Positions 1-5,617 are shown, counted from the stretch's first letter. The stretch is 9,096 nt of DNA from an uncultured Bacteroidales bacterium (GCA_945949375.1 CAMFEN010000026.1:1-9096), one strand, 5' to 3'. Numbers and translations: made by a program. The notes: a model not told the origin generated them from the letters alone.

Positions 1-34
1 TGACAATTTGACAATTTACGATTTGACAATTAAC
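1..34. repeat. TGACAAT/TTACGAT heptamer-type repeat
   Basis: This stretch is made of 7-8-nt units (TGACAAT, TTGACAAT, TTACGAT, TTGACAAT) and is related to the heptamer arrays at 3201-3230 and 5621-5640. Those two copies sit directly upstream of minus-strand start codons. By analogy this copy may lie just upstream of a minus-strand gene whose start is to the left of the window. The repeat is read directly from the sequence; the placement of the gene is inference. Confidence 0.5.
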
Positions 35-134
35 ATGGAATTAGCGTGTGAGACTCATTAACATGTAATTGCCGTTAATTGCTCATTAATTTTTTTTTCG
101 TTGTGGGGGTGTTGGCGGTTTGTTCCAAACCGTC

Positions 135-216
135 CGCGGGCGAGACGCCCGCGTCCCCAGTGATTTCTTGGTGCGGCCTGGAGACCGCACCTCCTTTAGC
201 AGGCGGGGACGCCTGC
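135..216. repeat. Cluster of three short GC-rich hairpins
   Basis: Three perfect or near-perfect palindromes lie within 82 bp: 135-142 pairs with 146-153 (8 bp, loop AGA); 170-179 pairs with 182-191 (10 bp with one C-A mismatch, loop GG); 199-205 pairs with 210-216 (7 bp, loop GGGA). All have purine-rich loops in the GAGAC/GGAGAC/GGGGAC style and different stems, so they look like members of a dispersed palindrome family rather than copies of one sequence. Open frames on both strands run across them (75-308 minus, 79-291 plus) but are compositionally odd and are not accepted as genes. Confidence 0.6.
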
Positions 217-333
217 GTACCCGGACAATATGCGCATAGCCTTTCGGACTTATCCCTTTTTGAGCCGTTGAAACTGAGGGTAAGGCGATAGACGCTCCGC
301 GGGCTCATTATCCTATCTGTCCGAAAGACGGTG

Positions 334-341
334 CAAAGGTA
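334..341 (-). promoter_or_regulatory. Candidate Bacteroidetes -7 box (TACCTTTG)
   Basis: On the minus strand this reads TACCTTTG followed by CACCG, an exact match to the Bacteroidetes TAnnTTTG -7 element. No TTTG lies at the usual 19-21 nt upstream, so only half the promoter is convincing. If active it would transcribe leftward through the hairpin cluster and the heptamer repeat toward a gene outside the window, giving a leader of more than 300 nt. A 9-bp inverted repeat (241-249 with 319-327) falls inside this possible leader. Confidence 0.4.
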
Positions 342-430
342 CGGAAATTTTAGATAGGTTGTTGGTTATGTAGAACACCAAAGAGAAATACATAGAGAAA
401 ATTCCTCTTGTTAATCGGAGGTCCGGACAA

Positions 431-463
431 AGAAAAAGTGCGGCACTTATGAATGTCGCACTT
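431..463 (-). terminator. Intrinsic terminator of the 607-1278 operon
   Basis: On the minus strand a 10-bp stem (454-463 with 436-445, one G-T pair, 8-nt loop) runs straight into a T-rich tract (TTTTTCT, 437-431). It lies 25 nt past the stop of the small ORF at 488, so it ends the transcript coming from the gene that starts at 1278. Confidence 0.75.
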
Positions 464-487
464 AGTGGTCATAAAGATTTCAATACA

Positions 488-607
488 TTATGGTGTCATC
501 ACATTATCCCGAACAAAATAGTATTCATCTTTGTAGATGCAATCTTTTGTAACCTCTAAATCATCTTCGGGTGTAATAGTGGACATATAAGCATTAAATA
601 ATTGCAT
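488..607 (-). CDS. Possible 39-aa coupled small ORF
   Basis: A 39-codon frame starts with an ATG that overlaps the stop codon of the upstream 223-aa gene in a TAATG arrangement, and ends 25 nt before the intrinsic terminator at 431-463. The peptide begins MQLFNAYMSTITPEDDLEV and is acidic, with several aromatic residues near the end (KDEYYFVRD), and has no signal peptide or membrane segment. The stop-start overlap and the fit between upstream gene and terminator argue for translation by coupling. I do not recognise a family. It could instead be a chance frame in the 3' untranslated region, or the remnant of a longer C-terminus of the upstream protein. Confidence 0.4.
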   Translation of the reverse strand: MQLFNAYMSTITPEDDLEVTKDCIYKDEYYFVRDNVMTP

Positions 608-1278
608 TATAACTCCTCTCCATTAGCACGATTACGGTTATTGTCGTAATACAGCAAGATTCCATATCTTCCGTACCTTTCATTTATCATAAACCATACA
701 GAATTATCTATATAAAGGCTTAAAAAGAATTTTATAGATGCATCAAGGATTTGTTCGTCTGTCATATCAAGCAAATAATCATCCCCATAGTTTTCCTTAT
801 TAAATTCCTCCATTTTTTTTGATAAGGTTACCGAATCCAATGTGTTGTTGGTTTGTATAAAAGCGGCTTCATAACGCTTGTTATTAACAGTCATTTCGTA
901 GGAGATATCCTCCGACTCTGACAATTCGCCGTCTTCCGTGGACATACTAAAGTACTTTTGATTATTATTTTCGAATTGTCGCAATAGTGTGTTAAATCTG
1001 ATTTTTATATCTCCTTCCGAAGAATATACAGCGTCTTCAACCAAAATACGATAAACTTTGTTGTTATTGGTTACAACATAAATAAACACATCGCGTCCAT
1101 TAAATTCTCCTTCCAATCTGTCATAATTGCTATTATACAGATACCCTTTTTCTTTAATCTTTTGAATCATCTGCTGTTTGTTTCCGTCAACAGGGATTCC
1201 TAAAAACTTAGTTACTTCAATTTGAGCCGACGCGAATACGGCTACAAATAGCAATGGAAAAATAATTAATTTTTTCAT
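607..1278 (-). CDS. Secreted hypothetical protein, 223 aa
   Basis: The product starts with a clear Sec signal peptide: MKK, a hydrophobic stretch of about 13 residues, and a likely signal peptidase I cut after ASA at residues 16-18, leaving mature N-terminus QIEV. There is no lipobox cysteine, so it is probably periplasmic. The mature part (KFLGIPVDGNKQQMIQKIKEKGY near the N-terminus, ending in a YYDN region) resembles hypothetical Bacteroidales proteins that I know only by pattern, with no known function. No second membrane segment or catalytic motif is visible. The gene is markedly AT-rich compared with the genes right of 3600. No good promoter is seen just upstream of 1278. It is followed by a possible coupled 39-aa ORF and an intrinsic terminator. 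Confidence 0.85.
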   Translation of the reverse strand: MKKLIIFPLLFVAVFASAQIEVTKFLGIPVDGNKQQMIQKIKEKGYLYNSNYDRLEGEFNGRDVFIYVVTNNNKVYRILVEDAVYSSEGDIKIRFNTLLRQFENNNQKYFSMSTEDGELSESEDISYEMTVNNKRYEAAFIQTNNTLDSVTLSKKMEEFNKENYGDDYLLDMTDEQILDASIKFFLSLYIDNSVWFMINERYGRYGILLYYDNNRNRANGEEL

Positions 1279-1712
1279 AATAATAGAGATTTTATTGTGT
1301 TTGAAAAGTGCTTGTTTTTACCCAAATTGCAAATCTGAACTAATTTTCTACGATAAAGAACTGAGTAAAATGGTTTATCAATATGGTTCTCGTTAGTCAC
1401 TTGTTTGGAGAGAAAAGTTTTATCTAACAGTACCTCAAAATGTTAAATTTATTCTTCATATAGTGTATATACAAAAAGCGCGGACTTCTTGTTTGATTGT
1501 CAGGCTACCACACCCCCTAATACACAAGTCATCCACGCCAAACGGCGCTTCACGACTTATTCTTATTAGGATTAGTATTGTGGTAGTTGACAATCCAGAA
1601 TAAATAGCGAATTGCTTATTTGAATATGTATTGCATCGGCTTTACAATGCGGCTAAAGTCATAGGCGATTAGTTTTGGTTGTTGTTGATGTTATGCCATG
1701 GGCGGCGATTGA
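1279..1712. other. Non-coding gap with nested hairpin
   Basis: No credible gene was found in this 434-bp AT-rich stretch. Its main content is the 101-nt nested inverted repeat at 1495-1595, listed separately. A short open frame of 18 codons from a GTG lies on the minus strand within the hairpin; it is too short and unsupported to call. Confidence 0.6.
1495..1595. repeat. 101-nt nested inverted repeat / hairpin
   Basis: Successive arms pair from outside in: GATTGTCA (1495-1502) with TGACAATC (1588-1595); TACCACA (1506-1512) with TGTGGTA (1579-1585); CCTAATA (1516-1522) with TATTAGG (1564-1570); AAGTC (1526-1530) with GACTT (1554-1558); and a small CGCC/GGCG stem near the tip. Together about 31 base pairs form one long interrupted stem. 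No T-tract follows directly on either strand, so it is not a simple terminator. It could be a structured RNA, a degenerate miniature element or a recombination site; the sequence does not decide. Confidence 0.65.
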
Positions 1713-2831
1713 TTATTCTTTATTAGAAAGATGCTTTTTTGTTTTGGGCATGAGTTTTTCTAACTCATAGCGAGTTATGGCAATGGGTTGCTCGGATTTT
1801 TCGACCGTCCATTGCGCCACAAGGTCATTCTTTTCCTTGCAGAAAAGAAGTCCAATAGTTTCTCCATCATTTTCTGTGCGATAGAGATGGTCAACCGCTG
1901 TACAATAAAGATTGAGTTTGCTGACAAACTCCGGCTCAAATTTACCCGTCTTCAGTTCTACCACGATATATCTGCGCAAACGCAGATGATAGAAAAGCAA
2001 ATCGCAAAAGAACTCATCCCCATTGATTTCTAAGCGGACTTGTCTGCCCACATAAGCAAAACCATCCCCCAACTCTATAAGGAAACGAGAGATATTCTTC
2101 TCCAGACCCAGTTGCAGTTCTTTTTCTTTGAAATCTTGTCTTAGTTGTAGAAAGTCAAGATGATACGGGTTCTTCACTATCTCATTGGCGTAATCGCTAT
2201 CCGTTTTCGGCATAGTGGCAGGGAAATTATTGATAGATTTTCCTTCCGCCTCATACAACTCTGCCGACATCATATTGAGCAACATATTTCTACTCCAGCC
2301 ATATTCTATCGTTTTGAGGACATAGAATAGCGCCTTTTCCGACGTAAAACCTTTGTCGAGAATATAGCGAATATGCCCCCAAGGCACCAATGAGATATAG
2401 TCCAGAGGGGTTGCAAAAGTCTGTATGACAGGTAGTTCTGCTGCTGGTGTATCTGTTTGCGCCACAGGTTGTGGCGTAAAGGAAGAAGTGGTTTGCTGTA
2501 ATTGCGCCACAGGTTGTGGCGTAATAGAGGTTGCAGGCGAAAAAGTACGATACATCTGATGGATGTATTGCAGGTTGCGAACGGAAAAGCCTTTTCGGTC
2601 GGGATAGACTTTCAATAAGTCGCGACTAAACTGCTGGTAAAATTTGCTACCCCATTTGACTTCCGCCTTAGCGTTGGCAATGTCCTCTCCTATTGACCAG
2701 TAGAAATGTATCAGTTCCTGATTGATGCCTACGGCTGTTCGGTACTGCATCAATTGGGCACGGCTGATGACTTGCTGCAACAAGTGCTGATATTGCTCGT
2801 CTTGTACTATGTTTTGGAGTTCATTTTTCAT
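1713..2831 (-). CDS. YhcG/DUF1016-family PDDEXK nuclease
   Basis: A 372-aa protein of the DUF1016 (YhcG) family of predicted nucleases. Residues 15-95 match the helical N-terminal DUF1016 domain (IHFYWSIGEDI near 41-51, KWGSKFYQQFSRDL, GFSVRNLQYI). Residues about 219-345 form the PDDEXK fold, with likely catalytic Asp277 in FCDLLFYH and Glu292/Lys294 in VVELKTG. Between them, a linker of about 40 residues (97-138) holds a repeated TPQPVAQ encoded by an in-frame duplicated palindrome. Family members are often linked to restriction systems and mobile DNA; none is visible next to this copy, so it may act alone. A Bacteroidetes promoter lies a few bases upstream of the start. All expected acidic residues are present, so the gene looks intact. 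Confidence 0.9.
   Translation of the reverse strand: MKNELQNIVQDEQYQHLLQQVISRAQLMQYRTAVGINQELIHFYWSIGEDIANAKAEVKWGSKFYQQFSRDLLKVYPDRKGFSVRNLQYIHQMYRTFSPATSITPQPVAQLQQTTSSFTPQPVAQTDTPAAELPVIQTFATPLDYISLVPWGHIRYILDKGFTSEKALFYVLKTIEYGWSRNMLLNMMSAELYEAEGKSINNFPATMPKTDSDYANEIVKNPYHLDFLQLRQDFKEKELQLGLEKNISRFLIELGDGFAYVGRQVRLEINGDEFFCDLLFYHLRLRRYIVVELKTGKFEPEFVSKLNLYCTAVDHLYRTENDGETIGLLFCKEKNDLVAQWTVEKSEQPIAITRYELEKLMPKTKKHLSNKE
2457..2524. repeat. Duplicated 23-nt palindrome in the nuclease linker
   Basis: An identical 23-nt sequence occurs at 2457-2479 and 2502-2524, 45 bp apart. Each is a hairpin with 7-bp stem CGCCACA/TGTGGCG, loop GGT, plus an outer TT/AA pair. The 45-bp spacing keeps the frame, so both copies encode TPQPVAQ in the inter-domain linker of the nuclease. 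Confidence 0.85.
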
Positions 2832-2840
2832 TTTCGGCTA

Positions 2841-2872
2841 CAAAGGTAGTAATTTATTTTGAGGTAAACAAA
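2841..2872 (-). promoter_or_regulatory. Bacteroidetes promoter of the nuclease gene
   Basis: On the minus strand TTTG (2872-2869) is followed after exactly 20 nt by TACCTTTG (2848-2841), matching the Bacteroidetes -33/-7 consensus. Transcription should start about 5-6 nt further on, near 2835, only about 4-5 nt before the ATG at 2831, so the mRNA is close to leaderless. Confidence 0.7.
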
Positions 2873-2894
2873 TTTATTTTATGTTTTTAGGGAT

Positions 2895-3194
2895 TTAGGG
2901 CGGTTGGGTGGTTTCTTTTGGTGAGATAGGGGTGTTGAGGCGGGCGATGATGTGGCGGGTTTGGTCTTCGGAGAGGTGGAAACGGTCGGCGGTGAGCGTG
3001 TATTTGTCCATCTGTCCGAGGGGTCGGAGCAACTTACTGACGCGGCGTTGTTGCGCTTCGTCGGAGAGGTCGAGGCTGTCGAAGAAACGGATAAGGTCGT
3101 ACCAAAGCAGGATGTTAGGACGCAGCAAGCGATGGCGCGTGAGTGTCTCAAGCGTGCTGCGAGGAATGGAAAGGAAAAGGTCTTTGAGTTGCAT
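2895..3194 (-). CDS. Small hypothetical protein with possible HTH, 99 aa
   Basis: The protein has the layout of small Bacteroidales phage/island proteins: an N-terminal part with IPRSTLETLTRHRLLRPN and ILLWYDLIRFFDSL (about residues 10-43), then a basic middle segment, then LTADRFHLSEDQTRHIIARL (about 67-86), which reads like a helix-turn-helix or winged-helix recognition unit. A DNA-binding role is inference from that segment only. The opposite strand is also open over most of this stretch, but the minus-strand frame has the more natural protein composition. The start at 3194 lies 6 nt downstream of the TTACGAAT heptamer array at 3201-3230, as in the gene starting at 5617. It is separated from the phage-like operon by repeat-rich DNA. 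Confidence 0.65.
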   Translation of the reverse strand: MQLKDLFLSIPRSTLETLTRHRLLRPNILLWYDLIRFFDSLDLSDEAQQRRVSKLLRPLGQMDKYTLTADRFHLSEDQTRHIIARLNTPISPKETTQPP

Positions 3195-3200
3195 GGCTTG

Positions 3201-3230
3201 ATTTACGAATTACGAATTACGATTTGACAT
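3201..3230. repeat. ATTTACG-type heptamer array
   Basis: Units ATTTACG, AATTACG, AATTACG, then ATTTGACATT. On the minus strand the array lies directly upstream of the ATG at 3194. Confidence 0.7.
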
Positions 3231-3287
3231 TGCGGGGGGGGGAGGGAATCTTAAAAATAGTACATTTGGGATGGTGGGGAGATGGTA

Positions 3288-3324
3288 GGTAGTTCCTTGG
3301 TAGTTCCTTGGTAGTTCCTTGGTA
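3288..3324. repeat. 11-bp tandem repeat, three copies
   Basis: Three perfect copies of GGTAGTTCCTT (3288-3298, 3299-3309, 3310-3320) followed by a partial GGTA. Confidence 0.9.
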
Positions 3325-3370
3325 AATTATTGTTGAGCGTTTGGGGTTTAACATGGAGCGATTATTCTTA

Positions 3371-3502
3371 AGAATCGTATATTTTTGCGGGAGGTAATTT
3401 AGAAAGATGTGTGAAGAATGGTATATTGTTGCAAGATGTGAGTTAGACAGATGTGTGAAGAATTGTATATTGTTGCGGGAGGTAATATAGACGGATGTGG
3501 CA
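3371..3502. repeat. 44-bp tandem repeat, three copies
   Basis: Three consecutive units of exactly 44 bp (3371-3414, 3415-3458, 3459-3502) begin AGAAT, share a GTATATT-TTGC core and end around AGATGTGTGA. Units differ by substitutions only, with no length change. There are no unique spacers between units, so this is a minisatellite and not a CRISPR array. Confidence 0.85.
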
Positions 3503-3540
3503 TGCAGGAAAAACATCCGTATGTTACCCATTTTTCTTCT

Positions 3541-3575
3541 CACTTCTCAACATGTCTCAACACTTCTCAACATGT
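3541..3575. repeat. 20-bp tandem repeat, about 1.75 copies
   Basis: CACTTCTCAACATGT occurs at 3541-3555 and again at 3561-3575, with CTCAA between, giving a 20-bp period. Confidence 0.85.
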
Positions 3576-3617
3576 ATGACAAGTTGGTAAAAAATGGGAG
3601 GAAAGTCAAAGCGATTT

Positions 3618-4148
3618 TTAGAGAATATGCCACTTTTTCAGGAAGAGCAATAGGAAAATGGTTGCTACTATACAAACAGCCAAGATGATAATCACAACTA
3701 CTGCTGTTCCGTTCATCGGCGTAGCCACTCCGACTGTATCGGAAGACACATCGGCGTGGCTATTGGCTTGATTTTGGATTGATACGGTGTCCTGCTCTTG
3801 CTGTTGCGCAACTACAAGATTATGGCTTTGCTCCTCGGCTTTCACCCTCGGCTGATGGGCGGTAATCCTCAGGACGGGGTCTTGTGAACCTCTCTCCTTT
3901 GTGGTATCTACTACGGACGGCGTAAGCACGATGGTTACGCTGTCGGCAGAAAAGTCGAGCGTTTGGAGAATAGAGCCAAACGACAAAAGGGCTTGCATAC
4001 TGGTACGCGAGCCTGTCGCTTGGGTCTGTTCTTGTGTCGTGGTAACCGCGTTCTTCTTTACGCTGCAAGCCGTAAAGACCGCTATCGCTGAAAGGAATAC
4101 GACCGCTTTCGCTGAAAGACCGCTGACGCTGAAAGATTTTGTTTTCAT
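3618..4148 (-). CDS. Lipoprotein with C-terminal TM, candidate u-spanin
   Basis: A 176-aa protein. The start at 4148 is chosen because its ATG overlaps the amidase stop (ATGA), and a lipoprotein signal begins there: MKTK, hydrophobic segment, lipobox-like FTAC with Cys28 as predicted lipidation site. Residues 29-147 form a polar ectodomain rich in Gln, Thr, Ser and Val. Residues about 148-170 (TAVVVIIILAVCIVATIF region) form a strong membrane helix, followed by KKWHIL. A lipid anchor at one end and an inner-membrane helix at the other is the architecture of unimolecular spanins (phage T1 gp11 type), which fuse inner and outer membranes in the last step of lysis. Position right after holin-like protein and amidase supports this. 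The signal peptide is encoded by three copies of a CTTTCAGCGnnAGCGGT repeat. A longer frame to 4181 exists but is less likely. Confidence 0.75.
   Translation of the reverse strand: MKTKSFSVSGLSAKAVVFLSAIAVFTACSVKKNAVTTTQEQTQATGSRTSMQALLSFGSILQTLDFSADSVTIVLTPSVVDTTKERGSQDPVLRITAHQPRVKAEEQSHNLVVAQQQEQDTVSIQNQANSHADVSSDTVGVATPMNGTAVVVIIILAVCIVATIFLLLFLKKWHIL
4077..4135. repeat. AGCGnnAGCGGTC repeats in the signal peptide
   Basis: Three units of GACCGCTnnCGCTGAAAG (plus-strand sense) start at 4077, 4101 and 4118. On the coding strand they read CTTTCAGCGnnAGCGGTC and encode the hydrophobic signal peptide and lipobox approach of the candidate u-spanin (SFSVSG, LSAKAV, LSAIAV). The unit is shared with the amidase N-terminus at 4545-4620. 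Confidence 0.8.
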
Positions 4149-4630
4149 AGGTCTTGATACTCTTTGGTGGCATTGAAACACGGACAGGCTTTGTTGGCAA
4201 AGTCGCAGTGTCCGTGGATAACTGCTTTTGGGAACTGTCGCTTGAGGTCAGTAAGCAGATTGCGCAGGGCTTTGCGTTGTTGAGGTGTGCGCGTGTCGGC
4301 CGGACTGCCGCTTGCGGCAAGTCCGCCGACATAGCAAACACCTATGCTGCGGGTATTATGCCCTGTGCAATGCGCACCGACCTCGGCGATAGTTCGACCT
4401 TGTTGCACCGTTCCATCCAACAGCACAAGGAAATGATAACCGATGTCGCGGAAGTTGCGCTGTAAGTGCCAACGGCGCACATCCTCCACATCGAACGACT
4501 GACCCGCTTTCGTGGCGGTGCAGTGAACAATGATCTCGTCGATAGACCGCTTCGCTGTTAGACCGCTTGCGCTGTCAGATGTTCGACCGCTTGCGCTGTT
4601 AGACGGCTTCGTTGTCGGATTCTGCTTCAT
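4145..4630 (-). CDS. N-acetylmuramoyl-L-alanine amidase (phage endolysin)
   Basis: A 161-aa Amidase_2 (T7 lysozyme-like) enzyme that cuts the bond between N-acetylmuramic acid and L-alanine in peptidoglycan. The domain runs from about residue 30 to the end: IIVHCTAT with Zn ligand His36, GYHFLVLLDG (Tyr65), VGAHCTGHN, VCYVGG, and GHCDFANKACPCF with predicted ligands His141 and Cys149 and Lys147 as the T7 lysozyme Lys128 counterpart. There is no signal peptide, so export would depend on the holin. The first 28 residues (SNSASGRTSDSASG region) are atypical for the family and are encoded by tandem repeats. The start at 4630 is the only Met upstream of the domain and overlaps the holin gene by 32 nt; the stop overlaps the next ATG. 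Confidence 0.92.
   Translation of the reverse strand: MKQNPTTKPSNSASGRTSDSASGLTAKRSIDEIIVHCTATKAGQSFDVEDVRRWHLQRNFRDIGYHFLVLLDGTVQQGRTIAEVGAHCTGHNTRSIGVCYVGGLAASGSPADTRTPQQRKALRNLLTDLKRQFPKAVIHGHCDFANKACPCFNATKEYQDL
4295..4330. repeat. Intragenic hairpin in the amidase gene
   Basis: A 16-bp stem with two single-base bulges: GTCGGC (4295-4300) with GCCGAC (4325-4330), GGACT (4302-4306) with AGTCC (4320-4324), GCCGC (4307-4311) with GCGGC (4314-4318), loop TT. It encodes the GGLAASGSPADT surface loop. Confidence 0.8.
4545..4620. repeat. AGCGnAAGCGGTC repeats in the amidase N-terminus
   Basis: Units GACCGCTTnGCTGTTA (plus sense) begin at 4545, 4561 and 4585, with a degenerate fourth copy at 4602-4620. 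They encode the Ser/Ala/Gly-rich N-terminal tail of the amidase and extend into the overlap with the holin-like gene. Confidence 0.75.
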
Positions 4631-4856
4631 GGTTGTCTTTTTGGGCTTTGGACTTGTAGTTATAGTCTATGCCGAGGATTGCACCGGCGAAAGTGAGAAT
4701 TTCACCGAACGCCGTGAGGACGGAGGGGTGTATCTCGCCCGTGGGCGGGACAAGGAATGCGGCAACAATCATAACGCAGCCGAAGATAGCCATAGAGACG
4801 GCGAGGATTAACTGGATAGTCAGTTTGCGGTTCTGACGGGTTTGCTTGGTACTCAT
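4599..4856 (-). CDS. Holin-like two-helix membrane protein, 85 aa
   Basis: A small basic-start membrane protein. Residues 1-11 are polar and positive; a first membrane helix spans about 12-36 and a second about 46-64, joined by a turn with PPTGEIHP. The C-terminus (KSKAQKDNHEAESDNEAV) is charged. Size, two helices, charged tail and position directly before the amidase fit a holin, which would permeabilise the inner membrane so that the amidase reaches peptidoglycan. The VPPTGEIHPSVL..FGEILTFAGAILGIDY pattern is familiar from Bacteroidales phages, but function there is also assigned by context. It begins 2 nt after the stop of the 252-aa gene and its last 32 nt overlap the amidase. Confidence 0.8.
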   Translation of the reverse strand: MSTKQTRQNRKLTIQLILAVSMAIFGCVMIVAAFLVPPTGEIHPSVLTAFGEILTFAGAILGIDYNYKSKAQKDNHEAESDNEAV

Positions 4857-4858
4857 AG

Positions 4859-5617
4859 TTATACGATGTTTTTGTAGATGACGCTGATGGAGGTGATACG
4901 GAGTTGAACGACCGTGGCGGCGACATTCTGCAAGTAGATGTCGCTGACGCCGTCAAGGGAACGGACGGAGAGGACGTGCTCGCCATCGTTGGCAGTGCCC
5001 CATTGGCGAGCCACTGCTACCTCATCGTCGATGACGTTGGCACCACTCTCGTCCAGTTCTGTGCCTGCAATAAGGCTGTCGCCTTTATACTGCCCCGAGT
5101 AGTTGATGGTTACGCCCAGCAACTTATAGCCGTTGAGGGATTGGATATGCAGGATATGCTCTTTGTAAAGGCGCGGTGCTGCCACATAAGATGACGACAC
5201 ATTGGTCGTGGAGTTGGCTTTCCACTGGTGGAGAACAATCTTGCCGTTGGCAGCATACCAATGGATATCCTTGTTGTCGGCATCGTAATAGCCTTGGTTG
5301 AGCGGTACGATGACCGTCACGCGTTCGGGCAGTACGCCGGACTGTTTGAGGCTCTCGATAACGGAATCAAACATGTAGAGTTTGTCGTAGATGGTGTTGA
5401 GGTGCTCGGCGAGGTTTGTGCCAATGCGCGAATAGACGACGATATCGCCACCATCTCCCTCTTGTATGAGGTAACGAAAGTTACTATCGACCTCGAGAAG
5501 CAATGCTCCGAGGAGGTCGGCGATGGTCTGCGGGTTGATAGAGTTGGCTTCGGCAATCTGACCGAACTCTGTGAGTTTTTCCTCGGCTGTCCCGAGGTAG
5601 GTGAAGTTTAATGCCAT
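4859..5617 (-). CDS. Phage tail-tip/fibre-like protein, 252 aa
   Basis: I do not recognise a named family. Residues 1-100 look mainly helical (GTAEEKLTEFGQIAEANSI, then LLGALLLEVDSNFRYL, then a segment around 65-93), consistent with an attachment or trimerisation region. Residues about 100-252 are rich in beta-type sequence; the end (VQLRITSISVIYK) resembles the last strands of beta-sandwich domains in Bacteroidales surface proteins. Position between tail-like genes and the lysis cassette suggests a tail-tip or receptor-binding role; this is inference. The start at 5617 has no Shine-Dalgarno site but lies 3 nt downstream of the ATTTACG array at 5621-5640. A 6-bp palindrome (5581-5586 with 5592-5597) sits near the start of the coding region. 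Confidence 0.75.
   Translation of the reverse strand: MALNFTYLGTAEEKLTEFGQIAEANSINPQTIADLLGALLLEVDSNFRYLIQEGDGGDIVVYSRIGTNLAEHLNTIYDKLYMFDSVIESLKQSGVLPERVTVIVPLNQGYYDADNKDIHWYAANGKIVLHQWKANSTTNVSSSYVAAPRLYKEHILHIQSLNGYKLLGVTINYSGQYKGDSLIAGTELDESGANVIDDEVAVARQWGTANDGEHVLSVRSLDGVSDIYLQNVAATVVQLRITSISVIYKNIV

Larger units (their letters stand above)
3195..3617. other. Repeat-rich non-coding region
   Basis: No credible gene lies in these 423 bp. The stretch contains a heptamer array (3201-3230), a run of nine G (3234-3242), an 11-bp triplicate (3288-3324), a 12-bp palindrome ATTCTTAAGAAT (3364-3375), three 44-bp tandem units (3371-3502), a hairpin ACGGATGT/ACATCCGT (3491-3498 with 3513-3520) and a 20-bp tandem unit (3541-3575). 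Short open frames on both strands here are produced by the repeats. Confidence 0.7.

Noticed and set aside
75..308. Open frames of 70-77 codons on both strands
   Set aside because: They are created by GC-rich hairpins that read open in several frames; composition is odd and no domain is visible.
1495..1595. Integron attC site
   Set aside because: Nested arms are suggestive, but the RYYYAAC and GTTRRRY core boxes are not found at the ends and no integrase is in view.
2908..3227. Plus-strand frames of 91-97 codons opposite the 99-aa gene
   Set aside because: Val/Glu- or Arg/Ser-rich shadow composition; the minus-strand frame has a natural composition and a recognisable layout.
3371..3502. CRISPR-like array
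   Set aside because: The three 44-bp units abut directly with no unique spacers, and no cas gene is near.
3491..3520. Terminator for the lysis operon
   Set aside because: The 8-bp stem ACGGATGT/ACATCCGT has a 14-nt loop and no T-tract after it on the minus strand.
3217..3688. Open frames across the repeat region (3217-3543 minus, 3497-3688 plus)
   Set aside because: They consist largely of tandem-repeat translation and low-complexity sequence, with no family signal.
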